Positions 10,098 to 25,700 of a stretch of DNA of 64,000 bases are shown in pieces. The DNA is taken from positions 6,386,001-6,450,000 of the forward strand of contig OY997589.1 of assembly GCA_963921825.1 (NCBI GenBank). The letters are read 5' to 3'. Position 1 is the stretch's first letter. The number at the start of each line of letters is the position of its first letter. The notes below the pieces were generated by a model. That model was given only the letters and a program-made list of their open reading frames with translations. It was not told the DNA's origin and made no database searches. Source of the stretch: Erodium maritimum (lineage: Eukaryota > Streptophyta > Magnoliopsida > Geraniales > Geraniaceae). The translations under genes and the position numbers were made by a program.

Positions 10098-14214
<4,117 letters not shown>

Positions 14215-14558
14215 CGTTCTTCAAATATTGTAGGTTTTTCCCATGTACATCAGTAATTTATGCTCCTATATGCCAAGCTGGTGCTCCTTTTACACAGTTT
14301 TGTTCGATTTGAAGTGTTAATCACTTGTTTAGCATTCTAGTTTTGGAAAAGTTGTATGATCTTCCATTTAAACCGGTTTTCTGGAACTTAACTGGTCAAT
14401 AACAAGGTGAAAATCTTGAGACATGTTACATCGATTCGAATACATTAATATTTGTTGTGTCAAGTCCAAGTTGCTTCTATAGCTACCCAGTAAGCAACTA
14501 GTAATTGAGGTGTGAAATATCTGAAATTGAATCTCACTATCATAACATTATTTGAGAG
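14215..14558. other. 3' flank of the methyltransferase gene
   Basis: Probable 3' untranslated and intergenic sequence. No further gene or repeat is evident before the transporter fragment. Confidence 0.4.
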
Positions 14559-14559
14559 T

Positions 14560-14848
14560 TTATGGTTGTGAACCTAGAGTCAATGGTGGACCTCATAGAA
14601 ACAATACTAGTTTCTTCAATTGGTACTTCTTCACCCTGGCCTTTGCTGTGATGGTCTCCGGCACCCTCATTCTGTATGTTCAGTCCAACGTCGATTGGGC
14701 CATCCGATCTGCCATACCCGCTTGTCCCATGTTCGTTTCTTGCGCCTTCATCTTCCTCGGTTCAAGAATCTATGTCTAGATCGAACCCCAAGGCATCCCT
14801 CTGCATTAGAGCTTGGTAAGGTGTGTGACAATGTTGTCACTATTTAAT
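14560..14848 (+). pseudogene. Fragment of an NRT1/PTR family (NPF) transporter
   Basis: Residues SFFNWYFFTLAFAVMVSGTL, LYVQSNVDWAIRSAIPACPM and FIFLGSRIYV match the canonical NPF pattern: the FFNWYYF motif, YVQ(S/D)NV.W, and an FI.GS..Y(V/R) motif around transmembrane helices 5-6. After IYV a TAG interrupts the usual VKPEGSP continuation, and the following codons still read as a decayed IEPQGIPL. Only about 85 of ~580 family residues are present, with no helices before or after. This is an exon-sized relic and not a working nitrate/peptide transporter. No TSD or TIR shows how it arrived. Confidence 0.75.
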
Positions 14849-15029
14849 TTAATAAAACTTTATGTTAGCTTTCTAGTATTGGTGGCAGAACCTTATTCTC
14901 TCCACTTGTAAATGATTTATTCCTTTGGAGATGATATGATTCGGATGTAATAGCGTTGATAACAAAAAAGACAGGTTTTGCATAACCTCTGCTGCTACAC
15001 TGTGGTGTGATCTCTGTACCGACAACAAT

Positions 15030-15596
15030 ATGGGACTGGCAATTTCCAACATGCTCGGACGCGAAGAGGCGGCCAAAACGGGGTCTTCGTCGGAGCCTTC
15101 TCTGGTGTTGAGCTTCCACTCCTCCGACGCATGGAAGCTCCACTACGATGCCGCCAAGGACTCCCCCAAACTGGTAAGGCCACAATCTTCCTCTGTTTTT
15201 AGTTCTGTTTCTTGACTTGTAGAAGTGGGTTTTGTGTGTTTATGGATTTGAAGATGGTGATTGATTTCGCGGCGAGCTGGTGCGGACCGTGCAAGGTGAT
15301 GGAGCCGGTGGTCCGGGCCATGGCGGGGAAGTTCAATGATGTTGGGTTCGTCAGGATTGACGTTGATGAATTGAAGGTGCGTGAGTTTTAGTGTTGGGTT
15401 CTGAATTGCCGGTAATGAATAAGCTGGTTGTTTGTCGTGCGATAAATAGGATGTGGCCGAGGAATTTGAGGTGACGGCGATGCCAACGTTCGTGTTGGTG
15501 AAGAAGGGCAAGGAAGTGGATAGGCTGGTCGGAGCCAATAAGGGTGAGCTCGAGAAGAAGACCCTTGAGCACCGTGCTGTTCAGGCCGCTGATTAA
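15030..15596 (+). CDS. Thioredoxin h, group II-like (3 exons, 137 aa)
   Basis: Exons are 15030-15173, 15254-15376 and 15450-15596, all phase 0 with GT-AG borders. The first exon encodes an N-terminal extension starting MGLAISNMLG and ending in the first alpha/beta elements (VLSFHSSDAWKLHYDAAKDS). The second begins MVIDFAASWCGPCKVMEP, with the redox-active WCGPC. The third contains the cis-proline segment VTAMPTFVLVKKG and the final helix. The fold is complete. Gly2 after the initiator Met and the extension fit group II h-type thioredoxins, which are myristoylated and found at endomembranes or mitochondria. That localisation is an inference from family. Thioredoxins reduce target disulfides with electrons from NADPH-thioredoxin reductase. 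The stop lies 176 bp before the Harbinger element. Confidence 0.95.
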
Positions 15597-16056
15597 AGTA
15601 AAACCATATGTATTTAACGACCATGTTTGAAGTAGAAAATAACTAAATCTCACACTGAAACTCAAAATAGAGTCGTTCAGACTGAGAGTACTATTTGCTC
15701 TGTTAGGGTTATTTTGAAACCAGCCACTGCCACCGTTTATTTTCATCTTCTCCGATCACTTTCAACCCTTAGAGCATGAACAACGGAACGCACCCGCTCC
15801 CCGCTCCGCGCGCGCCCGGTCCGAGGACCGCGGTCCGTTCCGATGTGGGCGCGAAAAAACGCGGTCCACGCTCCCGAAACAGATGGTCCGCTCCTCGCTC
15901 CCGAGTTGCTGGCCGCGCCTCACTCCTCGCTCCTCGCTCCCTCGGCTGGCGTGGTCCTCTCCCGTGTCGCCACGTGGCGTCGCCAAACCTGACCGTTTGA
16001 CAACGGTCGGGTAACGACTCTATTTTTTTTAATTCAAAATCAGAAAAATCAAACCC

Positions 16057-16064
16057 TATAAATA
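16057..16064 (+). promoter_or_regulatory. TATA box of Harbinger transposase gene, copy 1
   Basis: TATAAATA lies 82 bp before the conserved ATG at 16146. The same octamer occurs at the same distance in copy 2 (58064-58071), so it is probably the real core promoter. Confidence 0.65.
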
Positions 16065-16145
16065 CCCAACCGCATTCATCATTTTTCCCACACCATTCTC
16101 TACTTTCAATCTTTCATTCTCACTTTGTACTCTCTATTTTCGAAA

Positions 16146-17543
16146 ATGTCCGACGACGAGGTTATGTCCGACGTTGAGGTTCCGACGTACGAGGAGCTGG
16201 CTGCCCGAATGCCGACGCATGAGGAGATGGCAGCCCAACTGCCGACATATGAGGAGATGGCAACCTAAATGCGGTCAGTTGAGCGATGATTCCGGCGGAT
16301 GATGGAGAGGCACATGCAGAGAGTAATGCCAAGGATCCAGAGGGCCATCCGTGGGGAACCAATGCGACGAGAGATTAACTATTCTGAAGGCCACAACCAA
16401 TTGATGAGGAACTATTTTGACGAACAACCCGTATATGGCCCTGATATGTTTAGGCGTCGGTTCCGTATGTGCAGACCACTTTTTCAACGGATTATGGACG
16501 TGGTCAAGGCTCACGACAGGTACTTCGAACAGAGGCCCGATGCTGCCTCACGGCCGGGCTTATCAACGGAGCAGAAGTGCACCGCCGCTATATGGATGCT
16601 TGCGTGTGGGTCCTCGGCCGATTCATTGGACGAAACTCTGCGCATTGGGGTAAGCACCATACTTGAATGTTTACGTAAGTTTTGCAAGGCCGTCATTGAG
16701 GTATTCGGAGCCGAGTATGAGCGTACACCCACACCGACTGACATGCAACGCTTACTCCGAGAAGGGTACAGCCGAGGGTTTCCCGGAATGACGGGAAGTC
16801 TTGACTGCATGCATTGGAAGTGGACGAACTGCCCAACCGAAGACCAGGGAGCCCATGGACGGGGAAGTCACCACGGTGACAAGACGATTATGCTTGAAGC
16901 TGTAGCGTCCCGTGATTTGTGGATTTGGCATGCGTTTTTCGGGATGGTTGGCTCGAACAACGACATCAACGTCCTCAACAACAGCCACCTATTCCAAGAC
17001 GCTTACTACGGCCGTGAGTTAGCTGTGGAGTACGAGATCAACAGTCATCGGTATGACCGACCTTATTACTTGGTGGACGACATTTACCCAACTTGGGCAC
17101 GGTTCGTGAAGACTATTCGGCATCCCTTCGAGCCCAAAGAGAAGTTGTTTGCTAGATGCCAAGAAGGTGCTCGGAAAGATATTGAAAGGGCTTTTGGAGT
17201 ACTTCAAGCAAGGTGGCACATCATCTCTCATCCCGCTTGTAGTTGGAGCAAACACACTTTGGCTGATATCATGCACACTTGCATAATTCTACACAACATG
17301 ATTGTAAAGGATGAGCGCGACCGGTACGAGTGTGGGGATGAGGAGTTGTTGTACGCGCAACCTCCAGAAATGCCGAATTGGACACCACCAGAACGATGGC
17401 ACCACGGAGGGCCATTGCAATACCAGCAACGAGTTGATTGTCAACAAAGTGTCCTAAATCCTGAGACCCACCATCAACTACAATATGATCTTATGGAGCA
17501 CTTATGGGGTCTATATGGAGCTGATTTTCATGACGACGAGTAG
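16146..17543 (+). pseudogene. Harbinger transposase (DDE nuclease, HARBI1-like), two N-terminal stops
   Basis: The conserved start at 16146 (MSDDEVMSD) opens a 466-codon frame. It holds a repeated EEMAAQLPTYEEMA region, a helix-turn-helix-like region (YGPDMFRRRFRMCRPLFQRI) and a DDE_Tnp_4 nuclease. The nuclease includes SLDCMHWKW (first Asp), GSNNDINVLNNS (second Asp) and IERAFGVLQARW (Glu region). TAA at 16266 and TGA at 16287 interrupt it at codons 41 and 48; copy 2 has CAA and CGA there, so both are C-to-T changes. Translation could restart at Met 16299 and yield a 414-residue protein with an intact nuclease domain. Function of that shortened form is unknown. Confidence 0.9.
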
Positions 17544-17734
17544 TCGTTTGTGCTCTTGGAGCTGGTTTTTTGTGGGTTGTATTAAAAGGGGTTGAATAAA
17601 ATTAGAAGTTCATTTATATTCGTGTTAAATTTATTTATTAATTATTTATGTCCAAAATTGTTTAAATTATAAATAATTTAAACGGTTTCTGATAAAGAAT
17701 TAAATAAAATAGCAAAATATCAATTAATAATCTA

Positions 17735-17880
17735 GTCAGCATCCAGTCAGCACTGTTCTGCACTCCCAGGATCTCAGAGGGCCTCTCTGTTGCAAAACAC
17801 CCACTATTCTACACTCCCAGGACCTCACTTTTGTCCAGTCAGCACAAATTCTGCACTCCCAGGACCTCACCAAGGTCCTT
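17735..17880 (+). repeat. Subterminal repeats of the Harbinger element
   Basis: Three spaced copies of a unit containing ctgcactcccagga(t/c)ctca (one reads ctacactccc) precede the right inverted repeat, with aGTCAGCAC beside two of them. The same units occur inverted at 56240-56390 in copy 2. Repeats at this position in DNA transposons are usually transposase-binding sites; that role is inferred here. Confidence 0.7.
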
Positions 17881-17929
17881 TCTGTTGTTCATGCTCTTAT
17901 CCCTCCCATTTTCATTATTCCTACAATGG

Positions 17930-18467
17930 TTAGCAGCAAATCTGTGAACCCTCGCCTGGAAATGACGGTTTCAACGGGCTCCCTCCGCTCGATAAGTCGT
18001 CGCAACAACCAGATCTGTCACTGTAGCCGCATGCAAGCTCGGCCTCAACCGCCCTATAGACGCCAACCTCCAATCCAGGGGCGTCTCCACTGAAACTGCC
18101 GGTCTCAAAGGCGCTCTCACCACCGGTGGGAACCTCTGTGTTTCCCGTCCCGAACCCATCGGGGTCGCAGGCTGTCCCGATCTGACAGAGGCTGCAACTC
18201 CCACCAGCAACCGCAAAAAGGAGCGGAGCCCCGCCCTCGCCCCTAATTATCCGAGCGCAGTCGGCCACTGAAGAAGTATCTTCATCGATTGTCCCGAAAC
18301 CACCACGGGAGATCCACCGGCCGCGAATGACACAACCGAAGGAGGAGGATTCGGATGAGGACGACGAAGTTATTATCATCCCTTTAGAAGCAGTCCCTGT
18401 CGCATCAAACGGTCGGTACCGCCACTCCCTCACCGGTCAGATAGTAGGGGATGCACGGTGCAACGTC
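17930..18467 (+). pseudogene. LINE ORF1, 5' part, split by a solo LTR
   Basis: A plus-strand, Pro/Arg-rich degenerate leader runs into an acidic region and conserved core: EEDSDEDDEVIIIPLEA, then GRYRHSLTGQIVGDARCNV. It aligns with WEDEDDKLVVSDDG and SYEFSLAAKVVGD of the ORF1 at 2224-3474. The frame is cut at 18467 by the LTR and resumes exactly in frame at 21719 (SIHYGLMIKNWKIKND). The ORF1 was therefore continuous when the retrotransposon landed. The upstream part contains stops in this frame, so the LINE was probably already decaying or has decayed since. Confidence 0.65.
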
Positions 18468-21400
18468 TGTGAAGACCACCTCGTAAAATGTTTTAAATTA
18501 TTTATTTTTGTTGTTCGAGCGGAACGTCGAGGTTGAAAATCGGTTTAAATTTTAATTTCGTTTGAAAAAAAAAGAAAGAGAAAAGAACAAAATAAAATGG
18601 GGTAAGGGGTGGACCCGACCAGACCCGCAGGCCAGACCAGGCCCGCCCAAAGCAGTCTGGTTCCCCTAGTTGGGCCGTGAAGTCCAATAAGCTTCTGAAG
18701 CCCAAGTTTATTTGAACCAGCCCAATGCCCTGCCTTTTAACCCATCTTTTAGGGTTTCAGTCGAAGCTCCTTCATCATTTTCGTGCAGACCCTTTCCCCA
18801 GTTCACCTCCCTCTCCCGAGCTCCACACCACAGCCACCATTCCCGATCTCCGACCTCACTCTCAGAAGCTCCCCCCCCCTCATCTCACGCCACCACCGCC
18901 GGTACTCCTCTAAGCGGGAATCCACCTTCCGGTCAGGGATCCACCGTCGCCGCCCCGTCTCTCCCCCGACCTTCTCTCCCTTCTTCTTACTCTTCGAACC
19001 TCTCCGCCATGCTCTTGAGGCCGTCCACTCAAGCCAAGAGACCCCTTGGCAGATCTGGCGCCGCGCAAAAGGGTTCGGCCGGATTAGTCGCCTCTCGCCG
19101 CTGTCCCTTTCCCCCTCGTCGTCTCCGTTCAACCCCAAGCTGACACCACCGTGTTCCCCCTCCTCTCCACGGTATCGCTCCTCAGATCCGAGACCTCTCT
19201 CCCGAAACCCCTTCCTTTGTTTTTTTTGAGAAAATCTGGTTCTGTTCGAACAAGTTGTGATTCGTTTTAATTAGAAAGGAAATAAAGTTAGAAACGAAAT
19301 TTCTGTTTTTAAGAAAAAAAAAGGATTTAAAAGGGAAAGGGATTTAAAATGAAAGAAATTGAATTCAGTTTTGAAATAAGACGTTTTGGGACTGCTGAAC
19401 GGTTTTGGAACTGAGCGTTTAACCGGACTTGAACGGGATAAAAGTGGAACGGAATCGGCACCTCGGGACTCGATTGCTCGAACCCGATTCGTCGTAATCC
19501 TGTTTTTAGCCCGCTCGAGTCTAAAAGACCACTTTTGAACTTAAATCGAGACCGTCGTAACCTTTTAAATTAAATTGTGAAACCGGTTTTAATTGTAACT
19601 TTCTGTGTAAAGTAGAGTCCGGCTTCGAGCGAAGAGAGGAACGGAGTTAAACCCGGACGCGGACTTCGCCCTAGAAGACGGTGTTGGTCCGGTCGTCAGC
19701 AGCTAGGAGACGCTGCTATGGTATCGCCTTGAGGTAGGGAAAGTATCGAACCCCTCTTTAATTGTGGACGAATAACTAGTATGCATGACTAGGGTTATTA
19801 ATAACCAGAACGAACTAGTATGCATGACTAGGGTTGTTAATAACCGGAATGTCCTAGTGACACATAGGTAAGACTGTTATATTATTAGTCTAATTGGTCG
19901 AGTCTTGATAATACTGAGAAAGAACATGTTTTGATATCCGTTTGACTTGCTTGTACTTTCTGGGAAATTGATGTGCTGATAGACGGGCCATGTCTAGGTC
20001 CTAGAGTTGTGTACTGTCGGTTTGTTCGTTGTGTGGGAGTCTAATTAGCGTCATAATCGCTGTGTGAGAATCTAAATAATATTATAACCGTTGTGTAAAT
20101 GTCTAAATAGAATTATCACCGATATCGCATGATGTGGTTGAGTGGGCAAGTGTGCCATGTGTGACTATGTGAACCCTTGTTTGTGAAATGACCGGGTGAG
20201 TGATAGACCGGGTGTATGCTAAGATGGTTCGGCTGGTATACCGAGACCATCAGTGAGTGTGCTGTGTGCGAAACCCTGTGTGTGTTTAAGAGACGGCGTA
20301 GCCGGATGGATAATCATATCGAGACCAAGGATGGCGTGTTCAGATGACTCATAATCCGGGATGGGATTGATCGATGGAGTTCCAGTTCGGTACATATGAG
20401 AGTAGCGCCCTTCATCTGTGTGAGGAGGAAGATGTCGTGACTGACGCTGTGTGTTCCAGTGCGATATAAGCGGTTGTGTGCAAATCGGTTTTATATTTAC
20501 GTTGAGTAGAGCCCTTCATCTGTGTGAGGAGGAAGATGTCGTGGCTGACACTGTGTGTTCCAGTGCGATATAAGCGGCTGTGTGCAAATCGATGGAGTTC
20601 CAGTTCGGTACATATGAGAGTAGCGCCCTTCATCTGTGTGAGGAGGAAGATATCGTGACTGACGCTGTGTGTTCCGGTGCGATATAATCAGCTGTGTGCA
20701 AATCGATGGAGTTGACTCCCACAATTTACGACATCTGTTTGCGTTTCGTCCGGACCCTTCCCCGTTAATTGTTGTGTGCCGTCCTATGGACTCGTTGTGT
20801 GTTCTGCTGTGTGCCTTTTTCTCTGATTTTATCTGTGTGTATCTCGTTGTGTGCCCTTCCTTGCTGTTTGGCTCGGTGCATCTATTATAAATATGTTTAT
20901 GTTTTGTGAGGGTAATCGGTAACTGGGTGTGGGAACCGAGGCTTAGTGTTCCGGTGCGATATAAGAGGACGGGTTGTGATAGCCTGGGACATTGGAAATG
21001 GTTATACTATTTTTAGGAGGGGTTGCTATGTGTGTTGTGCGTGTTGTTGGGCTTTGTGCTTTGTCTGTTGTGTGAGCCGTGCGGGCCGTCTGGCAAAGAC
21101 TTTGGCTTGTGAGAGTGTTTGGTGATTCGAGGTGGTTGTACCTGATTCCTGTGTTGCAGTGCGAGTTCGAAAGTGTGGTTGGTTGTGAGATAACCGTAGG
21201 TGTTGATTCATCGAGAATTATTAGGTGATGGGTGTCAAGAGCTAGTTGTGGGAAGTGGTTTGAGTTCGGGTTGTTGGGAGTTGGTTTTACGGGGTGTGCC
21301 TGAGTGAAGGCCAAGTGTTGTCTTGGAGTGAGCGTTTACTTGTTTTGATAGTTGTGCTTACTAGTTTGCCATAATTGGACGGTTACCCGTGGTGATGAAC

Positions 21401-21718
21401 TGTGGTTCAAATCCTTAACTACTTTTCCTACTGAGCGTAAGCTCACCCCCTTACTTTGTGGTGTTTCAGGTGTCGAGCAGGTTTTGTACTAGCAGGATTC
21501 TCGGAGCTAGGGAGCTGACGGGGATTCGGGCTAGTGTCTAGAGACGTACTGTTATTTGTTGAATTATTTACCGCTGTTTTTATCGAGCTGCGACTCGCGA
21601 GTTTGTTTTAAGTTTGAAGGCATGATTTGAGACTTGTTGGTCTTATTTTCAAAAATAAAATCATTACTGTTTTAGTTCACGTCTCGAATTCGGTCAAACC
21701 CGGATTTGGGGCGTGACA
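18468..21718 (+). mobile_element. Solo LTR (3.25 kb) with perfect TSD
   Basis: The segment starts TGTGAAGACC and ends GGGGCGTGACA. It is flanked by a perfect 5-bp TSD, acgtc, at 18463-18467 and 21719-21723. No gag-pol, primer-binding site or second LTR is present. The element is therefore a solo LTR left by recombination between the two LTRs of a full retrotransposon. It shares its 3' terminal motif and large size with the LTR at 33295-36655, but the bodies differ, so they are related subfamilies. Internally it has several tandem repeats. A gypsy/Tekay-like origin is inferred from termini and length only. Confidence 0.88.
20371..20710 (+). repeat. Tandem repeats inside the solo LTR
   Basis: Three ~110-bp units carry gcccttcatctgtgtgagga, gaagat(g/a)tcgtg(a/g)ctgac and gcgatataa. 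The two outer units also share gatggagttccagttcggta. Confidence 0.85.
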
Positions 21719-21850
21719 ACGTCTCTATCCACTATGGGTTGATGATCAAAAACTGGAAGATAAAAAATGACGAGGATAGCGAGGACCAACAGGCGAGAGC
21801 TCCCAAACAGCCCCGTCATGACCAATGAGAGGACCCCGAGAGGGGGGGAG
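21719..21850 (+). pseudogene. LINE ORF1, continuation after the solo LTR
   Basis: Directly after the LTR the ORF1 frame resumes with SIHYGLMIKNWKIKNDED. This corresponds to CAMMLRKWKVTR in the half-LINE. It decays within ~100 bp. Confidence 0.6.
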
Positions 21851-22768
21851 GGGCCCTGACCCTATTCTCCTAGACCTGGGATGTATGTTGCTTGTTCGTC
21901 CCGGGAAAACTCTAGAAGCATTTGAGGCTCATTTACTGAATTATAATCAATTTAAATCTAATTTCCAATATAGTCATATAAATGATTAGGTATGCAAATA
22001 TTTTTATTTAACTTCGCTTTTAATATTTCTTTTAATAAGAGATGTTGCCTCTCATATTAAGAATTCTTGGATCCGTCTAACGTTGTATGACTAACTGTAT
22101 GTTTTGCCAGAGTTCTCTTCCCACAACGAACCAAACAATAGTATGGTTGACTTTTGGTTTGCATGGCGTGTATGTGTTCATGTACTATTTTTTTCTAGAT
22201 AAAATTCTTCCATGAAAATTGTAGATATCTGAATTACATTTGATTTGATATCTTACGGGTCAAAATCGAAACTCATGTGAGAAAGCTATGTCATTTAAAA
22301 AATCGATCAAACTCTAACCCTACTTAAACCGACATTTATTTATTTTACATTTAATCATTAACAATGACATACCTTAAAATAAAATTCTAGATCCGCCTCT
22401 ACACGGCTATCATTTCACCACCAATCCAACGATAAAACCAATAAAAGCACTAAAAGCCAGAAAGACCGACAAAACAAAGAACTAGGTGCTATGCCCCCCT
22501 TAACGTTACGTGCAGTTCAACCACCCTTAACCCGTGACTGCATGTTAAAACTCGATCCATTTCTAACTTAATAAATATCTTTATACCTCTATCTATAACT
22601 TAAAACACTTTGGCAGGCTTTGTAGTTAGAACTAGATGTATAAAAGTATAGATGGACTGTAGGTAAAAATATGTTACATGCAATTATTAGATTATTATAC
22701 ACAAAGACAACACAACACTAGAGGATTTCACTCTCCGCAAAAAGAAAACTAAGTAGTGAAGTTCTGTT
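21851..22768. other. Intergenic and 3' flank of the H+-ATPase gene
   Basis: No gene is visible. The last ~100 bp before 22769 are the likely 3' untranslated region of the minus-strand H+-ATPase gene. Confidence 0.45.
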
Positions 22769-25700
22769 TCAGACAGTGTAATACTGGCGAATTGTATCAA
22801 TGTCAAGCCCCTTCATTCTCACCATTGACTCGATATGCCCCTTCAGTGTATGCAATTCTCTGAGTCTGCAACAAACCAAGCTTCCATTACTACACACTTT
22901 CACACCCAAAACATGACTTGTTTCAACTGCACTTACCTCGCTATCTCTGCTCTCCTTCTCGCCTCCTCAGCCATCTGATTCAGCTCGGTGACCCTGTTGC
23001 GGTCACTAAACATAGTTGTGCTCTCTGGTGGCTGTAGTCCGTGCAGTGTCCTCTGCTCGCACGCCCACTTCCGCGCTCGCTCTTCCCTCCCAAAATCCTT
23101 CTTCCTCGTAAAAGCAACCTGCAAAACACATACATGAGATTTTGGTTGTAGAGGGCCGGTATAAATTCGAGGGATAATTGAAAGAACAAGAAGTATTGAA
23201 CTTGTCATTTTGTTGCACTTTGTATCAATCTGTTTCAAGGGTAAAATCCGCGTTTGAAGCAAAGTGCAACAAGAAGACAAATGTCTTTGTCATTCTGATT
23301 CACTTTGTATCAATCTATTGCAACTGCAAGCGTAAAATATGCATTTGAAACAAAGTGCAACAAAAAGACAAGTGTCTTTGTCGTTCCGTTGTACTTTGTA
23401 TCAATCTGTTTCAAGGGTAAAATCATCATTTGTGCAACAAGAAGACAACTGTCTTTGTCATTCTGTTGCACTTTGTATCAATCTGTTTCAAGGGTAAAAC
23501 TATCATTTGAAACAAAGTGCAACAAAAGTTCAGGACGCGTTTTTGCAATTACTCCTAGATTCAACCAGTGTTATTAGCAATCATACCCGTTGCTCGATGA
23601 GAAGATCCCAAGCCCGGCCGCTCAGAATGTATCGAGTCAAGAACTTTATGACATCAAGTGGGATGTAGAAGACGAGGTTGTAGAGCCACACTACGCCGGC
23701 CCATCCCCATCCTATGCCTTCAGTGGCTGCAAAACTCCAGCTGGCGTAAACCGCTATCAGCGTAGCAATCTTGCTCACCAAGAAACCGCATATGTTAATG
23801 TTACAACAGAGGCATTTATTTTGTTAAACAGTGTGATTGAGAGATGAGAATTTCAATTACCAGCTGAGCAATGATAAAAGCCACCACAAGTAACAGACCG
23901 GGACGCTCAACAAAAGACCAACTTCTAGACCTTGTCACAAAGATAAGGGCTTGGCTGATGGTGCTCACTTGAAGGTATACTGCAGAAGCAAGCATTTTGA
24001 TGTCATTTGGGTGGTTCCTTCTAAGGCTTCTGACCCCAAATGTATCCTGAAAATATCGATGATACCATAAAAGAAAGAGCGATGTGAATGTCTAAATAAG
24101 ACATAATTACCTTTAGTACCCCTTATAATGCACTGGACAATATTTTGCTCAAGTTTACACCATTTTGATTAAATGTGACCAATGCATAAGGCATGTAATT
24201 GTTCTGTTACCAATACATAATGGGTATTAAATGATCTGTGACCAATTCATAAGGGGTACTAACTGTGTCTTACCAAAACATAAGGACTTTTATTGAATGT
24301 TATAAAACTTTGGGTACTAAAGGTGTGTTACCAATTCAAAAAGGATACAAAAGGTAATTAACCCTCTAAATAATTATCCACAAAGATGGGTTTGCTTACT
24401 GAAAAGAAGTCTGTCTTGTATGCTGCCCAGAAGAAAATCACTGTCATCATAGCCAAGTAGCTACCGAGAATGATCCCGGTCGCGAAGATCTCAGCCAGCT
24501 TCCAGCTATCTGGCAGAGGAGATGGTTTCACTCTATCCTTTGATATTGTCATAATGGTACCTGGTGCATTCCATAGAACTTGTAATTAGTATGCACTCAA
24601 GTTCATGATGAAAGTACATTTTGATGTCAAGTTCCCAAACATTTTGAAAATATCAAAACGGGTTTTTCACTTTTTTGTTTAACCGTATCAAGATTTGGGC
24701 TCAAGACCACCCTTATGTAGGAGGTCGACTTTTTCCCCTTAACCCAACAACAGTTGGTGAGAGATCAGAGAGGCCTAACCGAAGTTGGTGATACCCAAGT
24801 TCAAGTGCTTGACCAGTATGGTAAAAGCAAGTTAGATACCGGGGTCAGAGGAACTACTCTGTGTGACGGGATACCAAAATCACATACCATCGTTCAGGAT
24901 AGCGATGATCAGCACCATGAAGGGTGGGAAGTCGAACTTCCATATCAGGGCGAGTAACATGAAACCAAGCTGTTGAAAATGAAATCAATCAGAAAAGTCG
25001 TGTTGAAAATTATCAGCATATCAATATACTACCCAAGCTTTTGGGTTTCAAGATATGCAAGATCCTGAAGTTCTTGACAAGTTTCTTACCACTATACGGA
25101 TGGTAATGGAAACAGCATATATCTGCAAGAAAAGAACATGATAAGTTTAGTTAACAACATATCCATCAATTTAATGATAAGAAATCAGGTTTTACCGTGT
25201 AATTTTTCATCCTCTGGAATATCGCCCGACTAGTTAGTACCGCGGTTATGATTACACTAAGGCCAGGTTCAGTCAAGACAATGTCAGAGGCGCTACGAGC
25301 AGCATCAGTTGCACCAGCAACAGCTATGCCTATGTCAGCCTTCTTAAGAGCGGGAGCATCGTTAACACCATCTCCGGTCATGCCACATATATGCTTCCTT
25401 GCTTGAAGACGCTTCACAATCTCATATTTGTGTTCTGTACCAAGAAATGTATTAGTGTAAATATCCACAGTGATTGGTGTTATGGTGTATCTTAGGGAGT
25501 AAACAAGGTTAGATTACCAGGGAAAACACCAGCAAATCCATCAGCCTTTTCGATCAATTCATCAACTGGCAGAGCAACCTCTGACTCGTCCTCGTTATGT
25601 CCTAACAAAGCAGATGCAGGATACATGTTCGTCCCCATTCCTAGGCGGCGGCCCGTCTCCTTTCCTATTGCTAGCTGATCACCTAATGGAGGTTGAATGG

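Larger units (their letters stand above)
15772..17896 (+). mobile_element. PIF/Harbinger DNA transposon, copy 1
   Basis: TTA target duplications (15769-15771, 17897-17899) flank a 2125-bp element. Its ends GAGCATGAACAACGGAA and GAGCATGAACAACAGAA (reverse complement of the right end) are inverted repeats. The TSD and a DDE_Tnp_4-class transposase identify the PIF/Harbinger superfamily. Only the transposase gene is present. The second, Myb-like ORF normally found in autonomous members is missing. The GC-rich left end, a TATA box, and three subterminal repeats at the right end are shared with the inverted copy at 56225-58331. Confidence 0.93.

Noticed and set aside
20371..20710. Regular repeats suggestive of a CRISPR array
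   Set aside because: The units are long, adjacent and without variable spacers; the context is a plant LTR.
19000..21300. Several frames in the solo LTR as host genes
   Set aside because: They lie wholly within an LTR with perfect TSD and follow its tandem repeats.
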